A stretch of DNA of 64,000 nucleotides from Muribaculaceae bacterium (GTDB lineage Bacteria > Bacteroidota > Bacteroidia > Bacteroidales > Muribaculaceae). The notes under the pieces are model-generated. The model did no database searches and had not been told where the DNA came from. It saw nothing but the letters and a program-made list of their open reading frames with translations. A program made the translations under genes and the position numbers. The stretch spans positions 23,351-87,350 of the forward strand of contig JAFUWD010000025.1 in NCBI GenBank assembly GCA_017483645.1, in the 5' to 3' direction. Below are positions 1-7,053 of this stretch, piece after piece (positions within the stretch are counted from its first letter, which is position 1; each line of letters opens with the position of its first letter).

Positions 1-71
1 ACAATCTGATTGATGACATCCATATTGCGCCCTTCACTGAAATTGGGCACACATTCAATAAGTCGGTTCAT
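1..71 (-). CDS. ftcD: Glutamate formimidoyltransferase, N-terminal fragment (cut by window edge)
   Basis: Only the first 23 codons lie in the window; the gene runs off the left end. The minus-strand reading begins ATG at 71 and gives MNRLIECVPNFSEGRN followed by MDVINQI. The motif ECVPNFSEGRN is the hallmark N-terminus of glutamate formimidoyltransferase, which moves the formimino group of N-formimino-glutamate (from histidine breakdown) to tetrahydrofolate. Its upstream neighbour on the same strand, folD, also acts on one-carbon folates, so the pair makes metabolic sense. Whether a cyclodeaminase domain follows cannot be seen. Confidence 0.85.
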   Translation of the reverse strand, partial: MNRLIECVPNFSEGRNMDVINQI

Positions 72-113
72 GTCGAAATAAAAATATCGGTTTATGTTAT
101 TGGATTTTCAGGG

Positions 114-998
114 TTATTTGGCATACACCTGGCCGGTGGCGGCCTGCAGGGTGTTGGCCATGAGCGACACAATAGTCATGGGTCCCACACCTCCCGGAAC
201 GGGTGTGATGTAGCTGCAATGCGGTGCCACATGGTCAAAATCCACATCGCCGCACAGTCGCCAGCCCCTTTCTCGTGAGGCATCGGCCACCCGGGTGGTA
301 CCCACATCAATCACCACCGCGCCCTCCTTGACCATGTCTTCAGTCACAAAACCGGGGCTGCCCAAAGCGGCTATCAGGATATCGGCCTCACGGGCCAATT
401 CTTTGATGTTGGGGGTGGCGCTGTGGCACACGGTCACTGTGCAGTTGCCCGGATAGGCTTTCTGGACAAGCAGCGTAGCCAGGGGTTTGCCCACAATGTT
501 GCTCCGTCCCAGCACTACGCAGTGTTTTCCACGGGTTTCAATGCCACAACGCTCAAGCAGCATGAGAACGCCCGATGGCGTGGCGGGCCGGAAACAAGGC
601 AAGCCGATGGACATGCGCCCCACATTGACGGGATGAAAGCCATCAACGTCCTTGCGGTAGTCAATCGACTCTATAACAGATTGCTCGTCAATGTGCCGCG
701 GCAAGGGCATCTGCACAATGAATCCGTCCACATTGTCGTCCTCGTTGAGGGCATGGATTTGGGCTATCAGTTCTTCTTGAGTGACATCTTCGGCCAAGCG
801 AATAAGCGACGACTGAAAACCACATTGCTCGCACGCCTTGGTTTTCGAGGCCATATAGCTCTCGCTGCCGCCGTCATGCCCCACCAGAAGGCCCACCAAA
901 TTTGGGCGCCTGTGACCTGCTGCGACCATCGCTTCGACCTTGGCCGCTATCTGCTCACGTATCTCGGCTGCTATTTTTTTCCCGTCGATAATTTGCAT
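114..998 (-). CDS. folD: Bifunctional methylenetetrahydrofolate dehydrogenase / methenyltetrahydrofolate cyclohydrolase
   Basis: FolD interconverts 5,10-methylene-, methenyl- and 10-formyl-tetrahydrofolate in the cytosol, using NAD(P). At 294 residues it is the normal length. Residues Y48 and K52 (YMASK) form the catalytic YxxxK pair; the Rossmann-domain signature GRSNIVGKP lies near residue 165, and DVDGFHPVN and [11 protein letters not shown] are the usual conserved blocks. The ATG at 998 begins [10 protein letters not shown], a typical FolD start, and a TAnnTTTG -7 box sits about 27 bp upstream. It lies 42 bp upstream of the formimidoyltransferase start and the two may be cotranscribed. 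Confidence 0.96.
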   Translation of the reverse strand: MQIIDGKKIAAEIREQIAAKVEAMVAAGHRRPNLVGLLVGHDGGSESYMASKTKACEQCGFQSSLIRLAEDVTQEELIAQIHALNEDDNVDGFIVQMPLPRHIDEQSVIESIDYRKDVDGFHPVNVGRMSIGLPCFRPATPSGVLMLLERCGIETRGKHCVVLGRSNIVGKPLATLLVQKAYPGNCTVTVCHSATPNIKELAREADILIAALGSPGFVTEDMVKEGAVVIDVGTTRVADASRERGWRLCGDVDFDHVAPHCSYITPVPGGVGPMTIVSLMANTLQAATGQVYAK

Positions 999-1024
999 AA
1001 TATTGTCTTATAGCTTCTATCATG

Positions 1025-1032
1025 CAAATATA
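1025..1032 (-). promoter_or_regulatory. Promoter -7 box of folD
   Basis: On the minus strand the sequence reads TATATTTG, matching the Bacteroidetes -7 consensus TAnnTTTG. It lies 27 bp before the folD ATG, giving a leader of about 20 nt. No clear -33 TTTG is seen at the expected distance. The rest of the 999-1154 spacer shows nothing recognisable. Confidence 0.55.
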
Positions 1033-1154
1033 ATGATAATCTTTGAATACATGCCCCGCTGCAGACGTTTTTTACTCTTAAAAATTGGTAAATGCAGGCA
1101 CTCGGCAGAGCACACACTCTTCCACCCGAAAACAAGGAGTGGTCTTCATGAATT

Positions 1155-2189
1155 TCACTGCGTTACCAGCGAGGCAAAGCGATGATTGCTCCACACCACC
1201 CAGTTGCCATCATCATCGGTGCTGATGGTCATCACCCCCAGGTTGTCCACATTCTCCATCATGGCACGAGTGCGGTCAAGTCCCATTGCCATGCAAGCTG
1301 TGGACCATGCGTCGGCTGTCATGCAGTCGGGAGCCACAACAGTAACACTAAGTAAATTGCTCACCTGGCTGCGTCCTGTCAAGGGGTCGATGATGTGCGA
1401 CACTCGCTCACCGGCGGGACGGTCACGAAACTTGCGATAGTTGCCGCTCGTGGCCACCGCTAAGCTGTCCACTGTCAGCACCACGGCACTGGTGTGAACC
1501 ACACTGTCGGCTTGCGAAACCGGCAAGTCCACCGACACATGCCACGGCACCCCTTGCTGATTCACGCCTCGTGCCAGGACTTCGCCGCCAATTTCCACCA
1601 GATAATTCTTCACACCATTGCGCTCCAACATCCGCCCTACCTCATCCACAGCAAGCCCCTTGGCAATGCTGCTGAAATCGAACTGCATGCGCGGGTCATC
1701 CTTGGTCAGCACGCCATCGGCCAACCGCGTCCGCTTCATGCCCACATAGGGCAGTATGCTGTCGATTTTGGCCTGAGTTGGCTCTGCGCCACGGTCATGA
1801 CCGAAGCCCCATGCCTCCACCAGGGGCAGCACGGTGGGGTCGTAAGAGCCGCCACTGAGCCAATATATTGTCCAAGAGCAACTGTAAAGGCGGGTGAACA
1901 GGCTGTCGGGCTGTGAAGTGTCGTTGCGGTTGATGCGCGACACCAGCGACTGCTCATTGTAGACCGAGGCGCTGGCATCCACACACGCCAGCACAGCCTG
2001 AATAGAATCGGCAAGTTGATGCTGGCTTAAATAGGTGATATGATAACCCGTGGTCCATACCACACCTTCCTCGGTGTGATAGACCGCACGCTCGCGATGG
2101 CGGCTCACAAAAAGCATTATCAGCCCCACGGCAAGCGCACCCAGCACAGCCCAATAACGGCGCGAACGAAAAACAGTTCCTTCCTTCAT
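1155..2189 (-). CDS. apbE: FAD:protein FMN transferase (ApbE family)
   Basis: ApbE attaches FMN covalently to threonine in target flavoproteins such as NqrB/NqrC and RnfG, working outside the cytoplasmic membrane. The 344-residue protein has one N-terminal membrane segment or uncleaved signal (about residues 10-28), a family feature. Conserved blocks visible are FSSIAKGLAVD, the FAD-contact segment SGNYRKF, SHIIDPLTGR, and APDCMTADAWSTA, which contains the metal-binding Asp/Thr region. The gene stands alone between folD and a divergent barrel gene. Its ATG at 2189 almost coincides with the start point predicted from its promoter, so the message may be leaderless. No flavoprotein target is encoded nearby. 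Confidence 0.93.
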   Translation of the reverse strand: MKEGTVFRSRRYWAVLGALAVGLIMLFVSRHRERAVYHTEEGVVWTTGYHITYLSQHQLADSIQAVLACVDASASVYNEQSLVSRINRNDTSQPDSLFTRLYSCSWTIYWLSGGSYDPTVLPLVEAWGFGHDRGAEPTQAKIDSILPYVGMKRTRLADGVLTKDDPRMQFDFSSIAKGLAVDEVGRMLERNGVKNYLVEIGGEVLARGVNQQGVPWHVSVDLPVSQADSVVHTSAVVLTVDSLAVATSGNYRKFRDRPAGERVSHIIDPLTGRSQVSNLLSVTVVAPDCMTADAWSTACMAMGLDRTRAMMENVDNLGVMTISTDDDGNWVVWSNHRFASLVTQ

Positions 2190-2193
2190 GCGA

Positions 2194-2224
2194 CAAAATT
2201 AGTGCAAGTTGAGGGCAGAACAAA
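2194..2224 (-). promoter_or_regulatory. Promoter of apbE
   Basis: Minus strand: -33 TTTG at 2221-2224, a 19-bp spacer, and -7 TAATTTTG at 2194-2201, a full Bacteroidetes consensus. Transcription should begin near 2190, right at the apbE ATG. Confidence 0.7.
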
Positions 2225-2316
2225 ATGAAAAACGCAGTTTTTTATTTTTTATGCCTCGACGAAGCCTAATTCATGCAAAAAAAGTGATATTTTTTTCGAA
2301 ATAGAAAAAAAATGTG

Positions 2317-2324
2317 TAGTTTTG
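2317..2324 (+). promoter_or_regulatory. Promoter -7 box of the first outer-membrane barrel gene
   Basis: Plus strand TAGTTTTG fits TAnnTTTG. The -33 region is only T-rich (2291-2296). An upstream in-frame ATG at 2312 lies before this box, which argues that translation begins at 2354 instead. Confidence 0.55.
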
Positions 2325-2353
2325 AAAACTCAATTACAATCGTCACTCAATCT

Positions 2354-2950
2354 ATGAAGACACCTACTATCAAATGCCTAATGCTGTGCTTGACGTTTTT
2401 GCTGGCGTCCTTGCCGGCACACGCACAATTCCGACTGGGCGTCAAGGCGGGACTGGCTATCAACCATTTGAAGTTCGACCGCAACATCATCAAAAACGAC
2501 AACCGCGCAGGATTCACCGCCGGTGTCACTGCCGAGTTCAACCTGCCACTGGGCTTTGGTTTTGACGCGGCGGTGATGTACACTCATCGCAACAATGTGC
2601 TGAGTGGCTCCACCGACACATACAAACGTGATTACATTGAAATTCCCGTCCACTTGAAATACAAACTGAGCATTGTTGGCTTGAACAATGTGCTCACGCC
2701 CATGGCATTTGCCGGACCGAACTTTGCCTTTCTGGCTCACGAATCACGCCAGGAACGATGGGACAACCGCTCGACAGTGACGTCATTAGACTTGGGCTTC
2801 GGAGTGGAGTTGCTGCGACATCTCCAACTCTCGGCGTGCTACAGCATGGGGCTGAGCCGCGCACTCAAGCAGGTGGGTATGTCGAGCAACGGAGAAGAAA
2901 TTGACGGTCGCGACCGCACGTGGACAATCGCAGCAGCCTATTTCTTCTGA
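2354..2950 (+). CDS. Outer-membrane beta-barrel protein (PorT/OmpW-like small barrel), copy 1
   Basis: The ATG at 2354 begins MKTPTIKC and a clear signal peptide ending near AHAQ (residue 25). The mature part of about 174 residues has alternating hydrophobic strands, with FRLGVKAGLAINHLKF at the start and a C-terminal aromatic residue (TWTIAAAYFF), as expected of an 8-stranded barrel of the Bacteroidetes outer-membrane beta-barrel family. No enzymatic motif is seen; the role is unknown. The following gene is a paralogue of similar size with the same layout (PMAFAGPNFAF versus PMVFAGPTFCF), so the two arose by tandem duplication. Each has its own promoter and an intrinsic terminator lies between them. 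Confidence 0.85.
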   Translation: MKTPTIKCLMLCLTFLLASLPAHAQFRLGVKAGLAINHLKFDRNIIKNDNRAGFTAGVTAEFNLPLGFGFDAAVMYTHRNNVLSGSTDTYKRDYIEIPVHLKYKLSIVGLNNVLTPMAFAGPNFAFLAHESRQERWDNRSTVTSLDLGFGVELLRHLQLSACYSMGLSRALKQVGMSSNGEEIDGRDRTWTIAAAYFF

Positions 2951-2974
2951 ACAACACGCGACATAAAATAACGC

Positions 2975-3000
2975 AAACCGCTTTGCCGGAAGCGGTTTTT
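2975..3000 (+). terminator. Intrinsic terminator after barrel gene 1
   Basis: A perfect 9-bp stem AAACCGCTT (2975-2983) and AAGCGGTTT (2990-2998) with a 6-nt loop is followed by T residues. It starts 25 bp after the stop codon. The -33 box of the next gene lies inside the stem and loop. Confidence 0.75.
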
Positions 3001-3012
3001 ACACTATCTTTG
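2982..3012 (+). promoter_or_regulatory. Promoter of barrel gene 2
   Basis: -33 TTTG at 2982-2985, a 19-bp spacer and -7 TATCTTTG at 3005-3012; the gene begins 24 bp downstream. The promoter overlaps the preceding terminator hairpin. Confidence 0.75.
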
Positions 3013-3035
3013 CACAAGATTTCCATTCGAGAATT

Positions 3036-3659
3036 ATGATGATGAAGAAAATATCTCTCTTGCTGGCCACAGCCATCGTGGCCGTGGCCGTTCAAGCACA
3101 AACCACAACTCGCTGGGGTGTGACAGCCGGAATAGGTTATAACGAATTGCACTTCAAACAGTCCGACATCATGAAGGTGGACCGGGGATTTGGACCCATC
3201 GCGGGTTTGACTGGAGAAATGTTGATTCCGGGAGTAGGTTTTTCAGTCGATGCCTCGTTGCTTTACGCCATGCGCACCAGCAAGCTGCATTTGGGCGAGA
3301 AAACCATCTGGGTCTCGCAGGGCTATGGCAATGAGATGTGCCAAATACACTATTTGGACATCCCTCTCACACTGCGCTTCAAATATCACAATCTCAATGG
3401 TGTGGAAAACACCATCATGCCCATGGTCTTTGCCGGCCCCACTTTCTGCTTTGTGGTGGGTAAAAATTTGGCTTCGGCCATGAGCTACAAGCCTGTCAGT
3501 GTCACGCTACGGGCTGGCCTGGGATGTGAATTGTTCAATCACCTGCAAATTGCGGCAGCCTACAACTTCAGTGTGGGAGAAAACGCAAAAACCAAACTCC
3601 TTGACGAGAACAGCGCAAAGAACCGCTGCTGGACTTTAACCGCCACTTACTTTTTTTAA
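3036..3659 (+). CDS. Outer-membrane beta-barrel protein, copy 2
   Basis: This 207-residue protein has a signal peptide (MMMKKISLLLATAIVAVAVQAQ, cleavage near residue 22). The mature barrel resembles the preceding gene: TTRWGVTAGIGYNELHFK at the start, PMVFAGPTFCF in the middle, and the barrel-closing end TLTATYFF. Function is unknown; such small barrels are common in Bacteroidales envelopes. The ATG was chosen because it follows a consensus promoter by 24 bp and gives a proper signal peptide; MMKK two residues further in is equally possible. Confidence 0.85.
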   Translation: MMMKKISLLLATAIVAVAVQAQTTTRWGVTAGIGYNELHFKQSDIMKVDRGFGPIAGLTGEMLIPGVGFSVDASLLYAMRTSKLHLGEKTIWVSQGYGNEMCQIHYLDIPLTLRFKYHNLNGVENTIMPMVFAGPTFCFVVGKNLASAMSYKPVSVTLRAGLGCELFNHLQIAAAYNFSVGENAKTKLLDENSAKNRCWTLTATYFF

Positions 3660-3662
3660 ATA

Positions 3663-3709
3663 ATTAACACTTGTGTTAATCTACATTAAAACCACAACAA
3701 TTTTGTTGT
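3663..3709. promoter_or_regulatory. Two perfect palindromes upstream of the small-RNA promoter (possible operators)
   Basis: ATTAACAC-TT-GTGTTAAT at 3663-3680 and ACAACAATTTTGTTGT at 3694-3709 are both perfect inverted repeats in the AT-rich spacer after the barrel gene. The second covers the -33 TTTG (3702-3705) of the promoter at 3727. They may be regulator binding sites; the first could instead be a weak hairpin at the end of the barrel transcript. Confidence 0.4.
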
Positions 3710-3734
3710 AGTTTTAAAATGTTTTGTATTTTTG
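3702..3734 (+). promoter_or_regulatory. Promoter with no obvious protein gene downstream
   Basis: -33 TTTG at 3702-3705, a 21-bp spacer, then -7 TATTTTTG at 3727-3734, a good match to the Bacteroidetes consensus. It points into the end of the convergent DJ-1 gene but is stopped by a strong terminator at 3774-3808. Confidence 0.6.
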
Positions 3735-3737
3735 CAA

Positions 3738-3808
3738 AGTAATAACACTCTAACTGAAGTTGATTCAATGTGTGGGGGAGTGCATCGGGAGATGCGTGCC
3801 CCCTTTTT
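3738..3808 (+). ncRNA. Candidate small RNA (about 70 nt)
   Basis: Defined by a consensus promoter (3702-3734) and a strong intrinsic terminator: stem 3774-3786 with 3791-3803, 13 pairs with one mismatch, a GNRA-type GGGA loop (3787-3790) and a T5 tail (3804-3808). The roughly 35 nt before the hairpin would be free for base pairing. A short reading frame can be drawn through the hairpin but has no protein-like character. The hairpin may also simply end the barrel and DJ-1 transcripts, so the RNA itself is inferred. Confidence 0.45.
3774..3808 (+). terminator. Strong intrinsic terminator
   Basis: GGGGG...CCCCC stem extended by TGCATC/GATGCG, GGGA tetraloop, T5 tail. It lies 10 bp beyond the end of the convergent DJ-1 gene and 115 bp beyond the barrel gene. 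Confidence 0.8.
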
Positions 3809-3817
3809 ATGTCCTGA

Positions 3818-4372
3818 TTATCTGAAAAACAACATCCCATCGGCCACTGAACGGGCTGCTTCTTCACCCATTGAGATTTCCACCAATTTCAATGCAAAGT
3901 CAACGGCTGAGGCAGGGCCGTTTCCGGTCACCACATTGGCATCAACAGCCACACGGCTGGCACCCCATTTCACGCCGCTCACGCCTTTTTCCATACCGGG
4001 ATAGCAAACAGCATTACGGCCGGTGATGATTCCCAACGGCGCAAGGACAATAGCCGGCGACGCACAAATAGCTGCCACATGGCCACCTTTGTTGTTGTGA
4101 TTCCATAATTCGGCACGCAATCCCTGATGGGCGGCCAGATTGGTTGCTCCTGGCATTCCGCCGGGCAGCACCAGCCAGTCGGCATCCGAATAATTGATGT
4201 CGGCAAAGTTGTAATCGGCCACCACTGGCACGCCATGCGCGCCCTTCACCTCTCGACCGGCAGCAATCGACACCGTAACCACCGGCATTCCGGCACGACG
4301 CATCACGTCCACCGTGGTCAGCGCCTCGATTTCCTCAAAGCCATCGGCAAAAAAAACATACGAATTTTTCAT
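3818..4372 (-). CDS. DJ-1/PfpI family protein (YajL/ThiJ-like)
   Basis: The 184-residue protein covers a complete DJ-1 domain: FADGFEEIEALTTVDVMRRAG at the start contains the conserved Glu, and AAICASPAIVLAPLG contains the nucleophile-elbow cysteine (about residue 103). Members act in the cytosol as deglycases, chaperones or oxidative-stress proteins; bacterial YajL is the closest characterised type, but old names link the family to thiamine synthesis without proof. The gene stands alone, convergent with the barrel genes. No consensus promoter was found in the 140 bp between it and the tRNA gene. Confidence 0.88.
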   Translation of the reverse strand: MKNSYVFFADGFEEIEALTTVDVMRRAGMPVVTVSIAAGREVKGAHGVPVVADYNFADINYSDADWLVLPGGMPGATNLAAHQGLRAELWNHNNKGGHVAAICASPAIVLAPLGIITGRNAVCYPGMEKGVSGVKWGASRVAVDANVVTGNGPASAVDFALKLVEISMGEEAARSVADGMLFFR

Positions 4373-4461
4373 AGTCCAATCTCCTTTCTATTCATTACAT
4401 GAAACTTTGTTTGCTAAGATAGCAATTATTTTTTATTTCTGAAAAAAATATATCATTTCGA

Positions 4462-4492
4462 TTTGGTAATTAACAATTATTTTGTACCTTTG
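4462..4492 (+). promoter_or_regulatory. Promoter of tRNA-Val
   Basis: -33 TTTG at 4462-4465, a 19-bp spacer, -7 TACCTTTG at 4485-4492; the mature tRNA begins 23 bp downstream. Confidence 0.75.
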
Positions 4493-4514
4493 CACCGCTT
4501 TTCAATAACAAGAA

Positions 4515-4589
4515 GGGCGCTTAGCTCAGCTGGTTCAGAGCACCTGCCTTACAAGCAGGGGGTCGGCGGTTCGAATCCGTCAGCGCCCA
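4515..4589 (+). tRNA. tRNA-Val (anticodon TAC)
   Basis: A full cloverleaf can be drawn: acceptor GGGCGCT with AGCGCCC, D arm with TAGCTCAGCTGG, anticodon stem CCTGC/GCAGG with loop CTTACAA (anticodon TAC, valine), and T arm GGCGGTTCGAATCCGTC. Discriminator base is A; CCA is not encoded. It is a single-gene unit with its own promoter and terminator. Confidence 0.96.
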
Positions 4590-4596
4590 CGAAATG

Positions 4597-4637
4597 ACAA
4601 CCGCGGTCATCGAGTGATGGCCGCGGTTGTTGTTTTA
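4597..4637 (+). terminator. Terminator of tRNA-Val
   Basis: A 15-bp stem, 4597-4611 with 4616-4630 (one G-T pair, loop GAGT), followed by TGTTTTAT, begins 8 bp after the tRNA. Confidence 0.85.
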
Positions 4638-4666
4638 TCGTGTTGGTGCACAAGATGGTGCCGCTT

Positions 4667-6343
4667 TCACGCAAAGAACATCACCAGTAGCTGAGCTGTT
4701 ATAACACGCAAAAACATCGTGAGCGGGTACACCGTGGAGTAAGCCACGGCAGGAGCGTCGTTACCGGCTGTCTTGTTGGCGTAGGCCAGCGCGGGCGGGT
4801 CGGTCGTGGAACCGGCCACCAGCCCCATGAGCGTGCAGTAATTCATGCCAAACTTGCCACGGGCCAACATCACCACAATGGCCAATGGAACAAATGTGAT
4901 AACGAATCCATAAAGAACCCACAACGCACCGTTGCTGCTGAAAACCGTTGCAGCGAAATTGCCACCGGCAGCGATGCCCACCGATGCCAAAAACAAACAG
5001 ATGCCCAACTCGCGCAGCAGCAAGTTGGCACTGCTGCTGGTGTATGTGACAAGCTTCACCTTGTAGCCGTAACGGCCCATCAAAATGGCCACCACCAATG
5101 GCCCGCCGGCCAGACCCAACTTCATGGGCACAGTCATTCCCGGGAACATGAGGGGGATGGACCCTACTAAAATACCCATGAAAATGCCTATGAACATGGT
5201 GAACAAATTCGGCTCGTCAAGACGCCGCAGCGAATTGCCCATTTTCTCGGCCAAATGGTTGATGTCGTCGATGTTTCCCACCACTGTGATGCGGTCACCC
5301 ACTTGCAGCGCCAGATTGGGACTGGCCACCAGGTCCACACCGGCACGGTTCACACGCGTGGCATTGAGTTGATAGCCCAGGTGCAGACGCAATGAACCCA
5401 ACTTGCGGCCGGTGTACTTGCTGTTGGTCACAACAATACGCCGCGACACCACTGGTGCGGGGTCGTGCTTCCAGTCCATTTCCACCTGCGGACCAATGAA
5501 GGCATCGAACACCTCCTCGTCCTGCACACTCATCACAATGAGCAGCAGGTCGCCCTCGCGAAGCTCTGTGGCGCTACGCGGTATCACCACCGACCCATCT
5601 TCGCGCTTGATACGAGATATGACAAAATTCCGGTCGATGATGCCTTGCAGGCGCTTGATGGTGATGTTATAAATGAGTTTATTGGTCACCCGATAAGTCA
5701 CCACATGGGGCTTGAGCAAACTGTTGGCGTTGTCGTCGTCGATTTCTTGCGCTTCGCGGACAATGCTGATTTTAAAAATGGCTTTCACCAAAATCATCGA
5801 CAGAATGATACCCACCACGCCCAAGGGATAGGCAGCAGCATAACCCATCGACATCGATTCGTTGAGCGCCGTGGCGCTGGCACCACGGGTCTCGATGAGC
5901 GTCTGCTGTGCGGCACCTAACCCAGGGGTGTTGGTCACCGCCCCCGACAGGATACCCACCAAATCGGTCATCGTGACATTACCCGCCCCAAAGTAGATGG
6001 AAAGCGCCACCGCAAGATTGAGCACGATGATGAGAATGGCCAGGCCATTGAGCAACAAACCGCCCTCCTTGAACGACGAGAAAAAGCTGGGACCCACTTG
6101 CAAACCGATGGAAAAAATGAACAAAATAAGTCCGAATTCCTGTATGAATTTAAGAATGGAAGGGTCCACAGCCAGCCCCAAATGGCCTGCAAGGATGCCC
6201 GCAAAAAGAACAAATGTGGCACCAAGTGAAATTCCAAAAAATTTCACCTTGCCCAATATTACCCCGATGGCAATCACCAAGGAATAGATGAATATGGCAT
6301 GAGCAATGCCGGAACCTGTGATAAGTTCATTTAACCAAGTCAT
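4667..6343 (-). CDS. AspT/YidE-type membrane exchanger with two RCK-C (TrkA-C) domains
   Basis: The 558-residue protein has two hydrophobic halves (about residues 5-175 and 370-558), each with several membrane helices and the repeat-domain signature of the aspartate:alanine exchanger family (first half FGISLGATFVLFAGILAGHLG, second half GLMLVAGST-like VAGSTTDPPALAY). Between them are two TrkA-C domains (about 190-270 and 280-360). Family members exchange amino acids or dicarboxylates; the substrate here cannot be told. An in-frame upstream extension would overlap the HAD gene; ATG at 6343 (MTWLNEL) begins 19 bp after that gene's stop and is preferred. Confidence 0.87.
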   Translation of the reverse strand: MTWLNELITGSGIAHAIFIYSLVIAIGVILGKVKFFGISLGATFVLFAGILAGHLGLAVDPSILKFIQEFGLILFIFSIGLQVGPSFFSSFKEGGLLLNGLAILIIVLNLAVALSIYFGAGNVTMTDLVGILSGAVTNTPGLGAAQQTLIETRGASATALNESMSMGYAAAYPLGVVGIILSMILVKAIFKISIVREAQEIDDDNANSLLKPHVVTYRVTNKLIYNITIKRLQGIIDRNFVISRIKREDGSVVIPRSATELREGDLLLIVMSVQDEEVFDAFIGPQVEMDWKHDPAPVVSRRIVVTNSKYTGRKLGSLRLHLGYQLNATRVNRAGVDLVASPNLALQVGDRITVVGNIDDINHLAEKMGNSLRRLDEPNLFTMFIGIFMGILVGSIPLMFPGMTVPMKLGLAGGPLVVAILMGRYGYKVKLVTYTSSSANLLLRELGICLFLASVGIAAGGNFAATVFSSNGALWVLYGFVITFVPLAIVVMLARGKFGMNYCTLMGLVAGSTTDPPALAYANKTAGNDAPAVAYSTVYPLTMFLRVITAQLLVMFFA

Positions 6344-6362
6344 TTCAAATCGTAGATAAAAA

Positions 6363-7028
6363 TTAGTATAGGCCGTTGTCAATAATATCGAGAATATCAA
6401 GCGGTTTATGAACAATTGCACCGGCCTGATACTCCACCAATTCTTTCTCCGAGCGGAAGCCCCAAGTCACACCCACCGAATCGAGGCAAGCACGACGGGC
6501 TGTTTCCATGTCCACGCCCGAGTCGCCCACATAGAGCGTGGCGGGCTTGGCGACGCGTGCTTTCGCCAAAATAGAAAACACAATCGACGGGTCGGGCTTG
6601 ACATTGACACCCTCTTTCTGGCCTTCGACGGCCACAAAGTCGACATCTCCAAAAAAATGCCCGATTATTCGGTCCACAGCGGCCTGATATTTGTTCGAAG
6701 CCACCGCCATTCTCACATTCTTGTCGCGCAAGTCCATCAGCAATTCGGGGATTCCCGCATAGGGCTTGGTATAATCGGTGTTGTGCTCGTCGTAGTATTC
6801 GGTGAAATCGCGCAACAGCATATCCACCGTGTCGGAGTCGCGCTCGTCCTCAGGCAGAACGCGTGTGATGAGACGCCGCACGCCGTTACCCACAAAAAAC
6901 CGATAGGAAGCCATACTGTGGGTGGCAAAACCGTTTTTCTCAAGGGCGTAATTGGCGGCATGGCCCAAATCCTCAATCGTGTTGAGCAGCGTGCCGTCAA
7001 GGTCAAATATCACTAAATCTTTCTTCAT
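6363..7028 (-). CDS. HAD-superfamily phosphatase, phosphoglycolate phosphatase-like
   Basis: All four HAD motifs are visible: motif I VIFDLDGTLLNT near the N-terminus, motif II VASNK, motif III around KPDPS, and motif IV VGDSGVDMETARRA. The helical cap between motifs I and II fits the Gph/PpaX group that dephosphorylates 2-phosphoglycolate or other small phosphoesters. The length of 221 residues is normal. A TTG three codons upstream is possible, but ATG at 7028 (MKKDLVIF) is the natural start. It lies between TamL (25 bp) and the exchanger (19 bp) in the same minus-strand run. Confidence 0.88.
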   Translation of the reverse strand: MKKDLVIFDLDGTLLNTIEDLGHAANYALEKNGFATHSMASYRFFVGNGVRRLITRVLPEDERDSDTVDMLLRDFTEYYDEHNTDYTKPYAGIPELLMDLRDKNVRMAVASNKYQAAVDRIIGHFFGDVDFVAVEGQKEGVNVKPDPSIVFSILAKARVAKPATLYVGDSGVDMETARRACLDSVGVTWGFRSEKELVEYQAGAIVHKPLDILDIIDNGLY

Positions 7029-7053
7029 AATTGTCAATTGTATCTAAGGCGTT

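Noticed and set aside
2312-2353. Upstream start for the first barrel gene
   Set aside because: The ATG at 2312 lies before the -7 box; the signal peptide begins properly at 2354.
3732-4004. 90-codon plus-strand ORF from the small-RNA promoter into the DJ-1 gene
   Set aside because: A strong terminator at 3774-3808 interrupts it and the rest is antisense to DJ-1.
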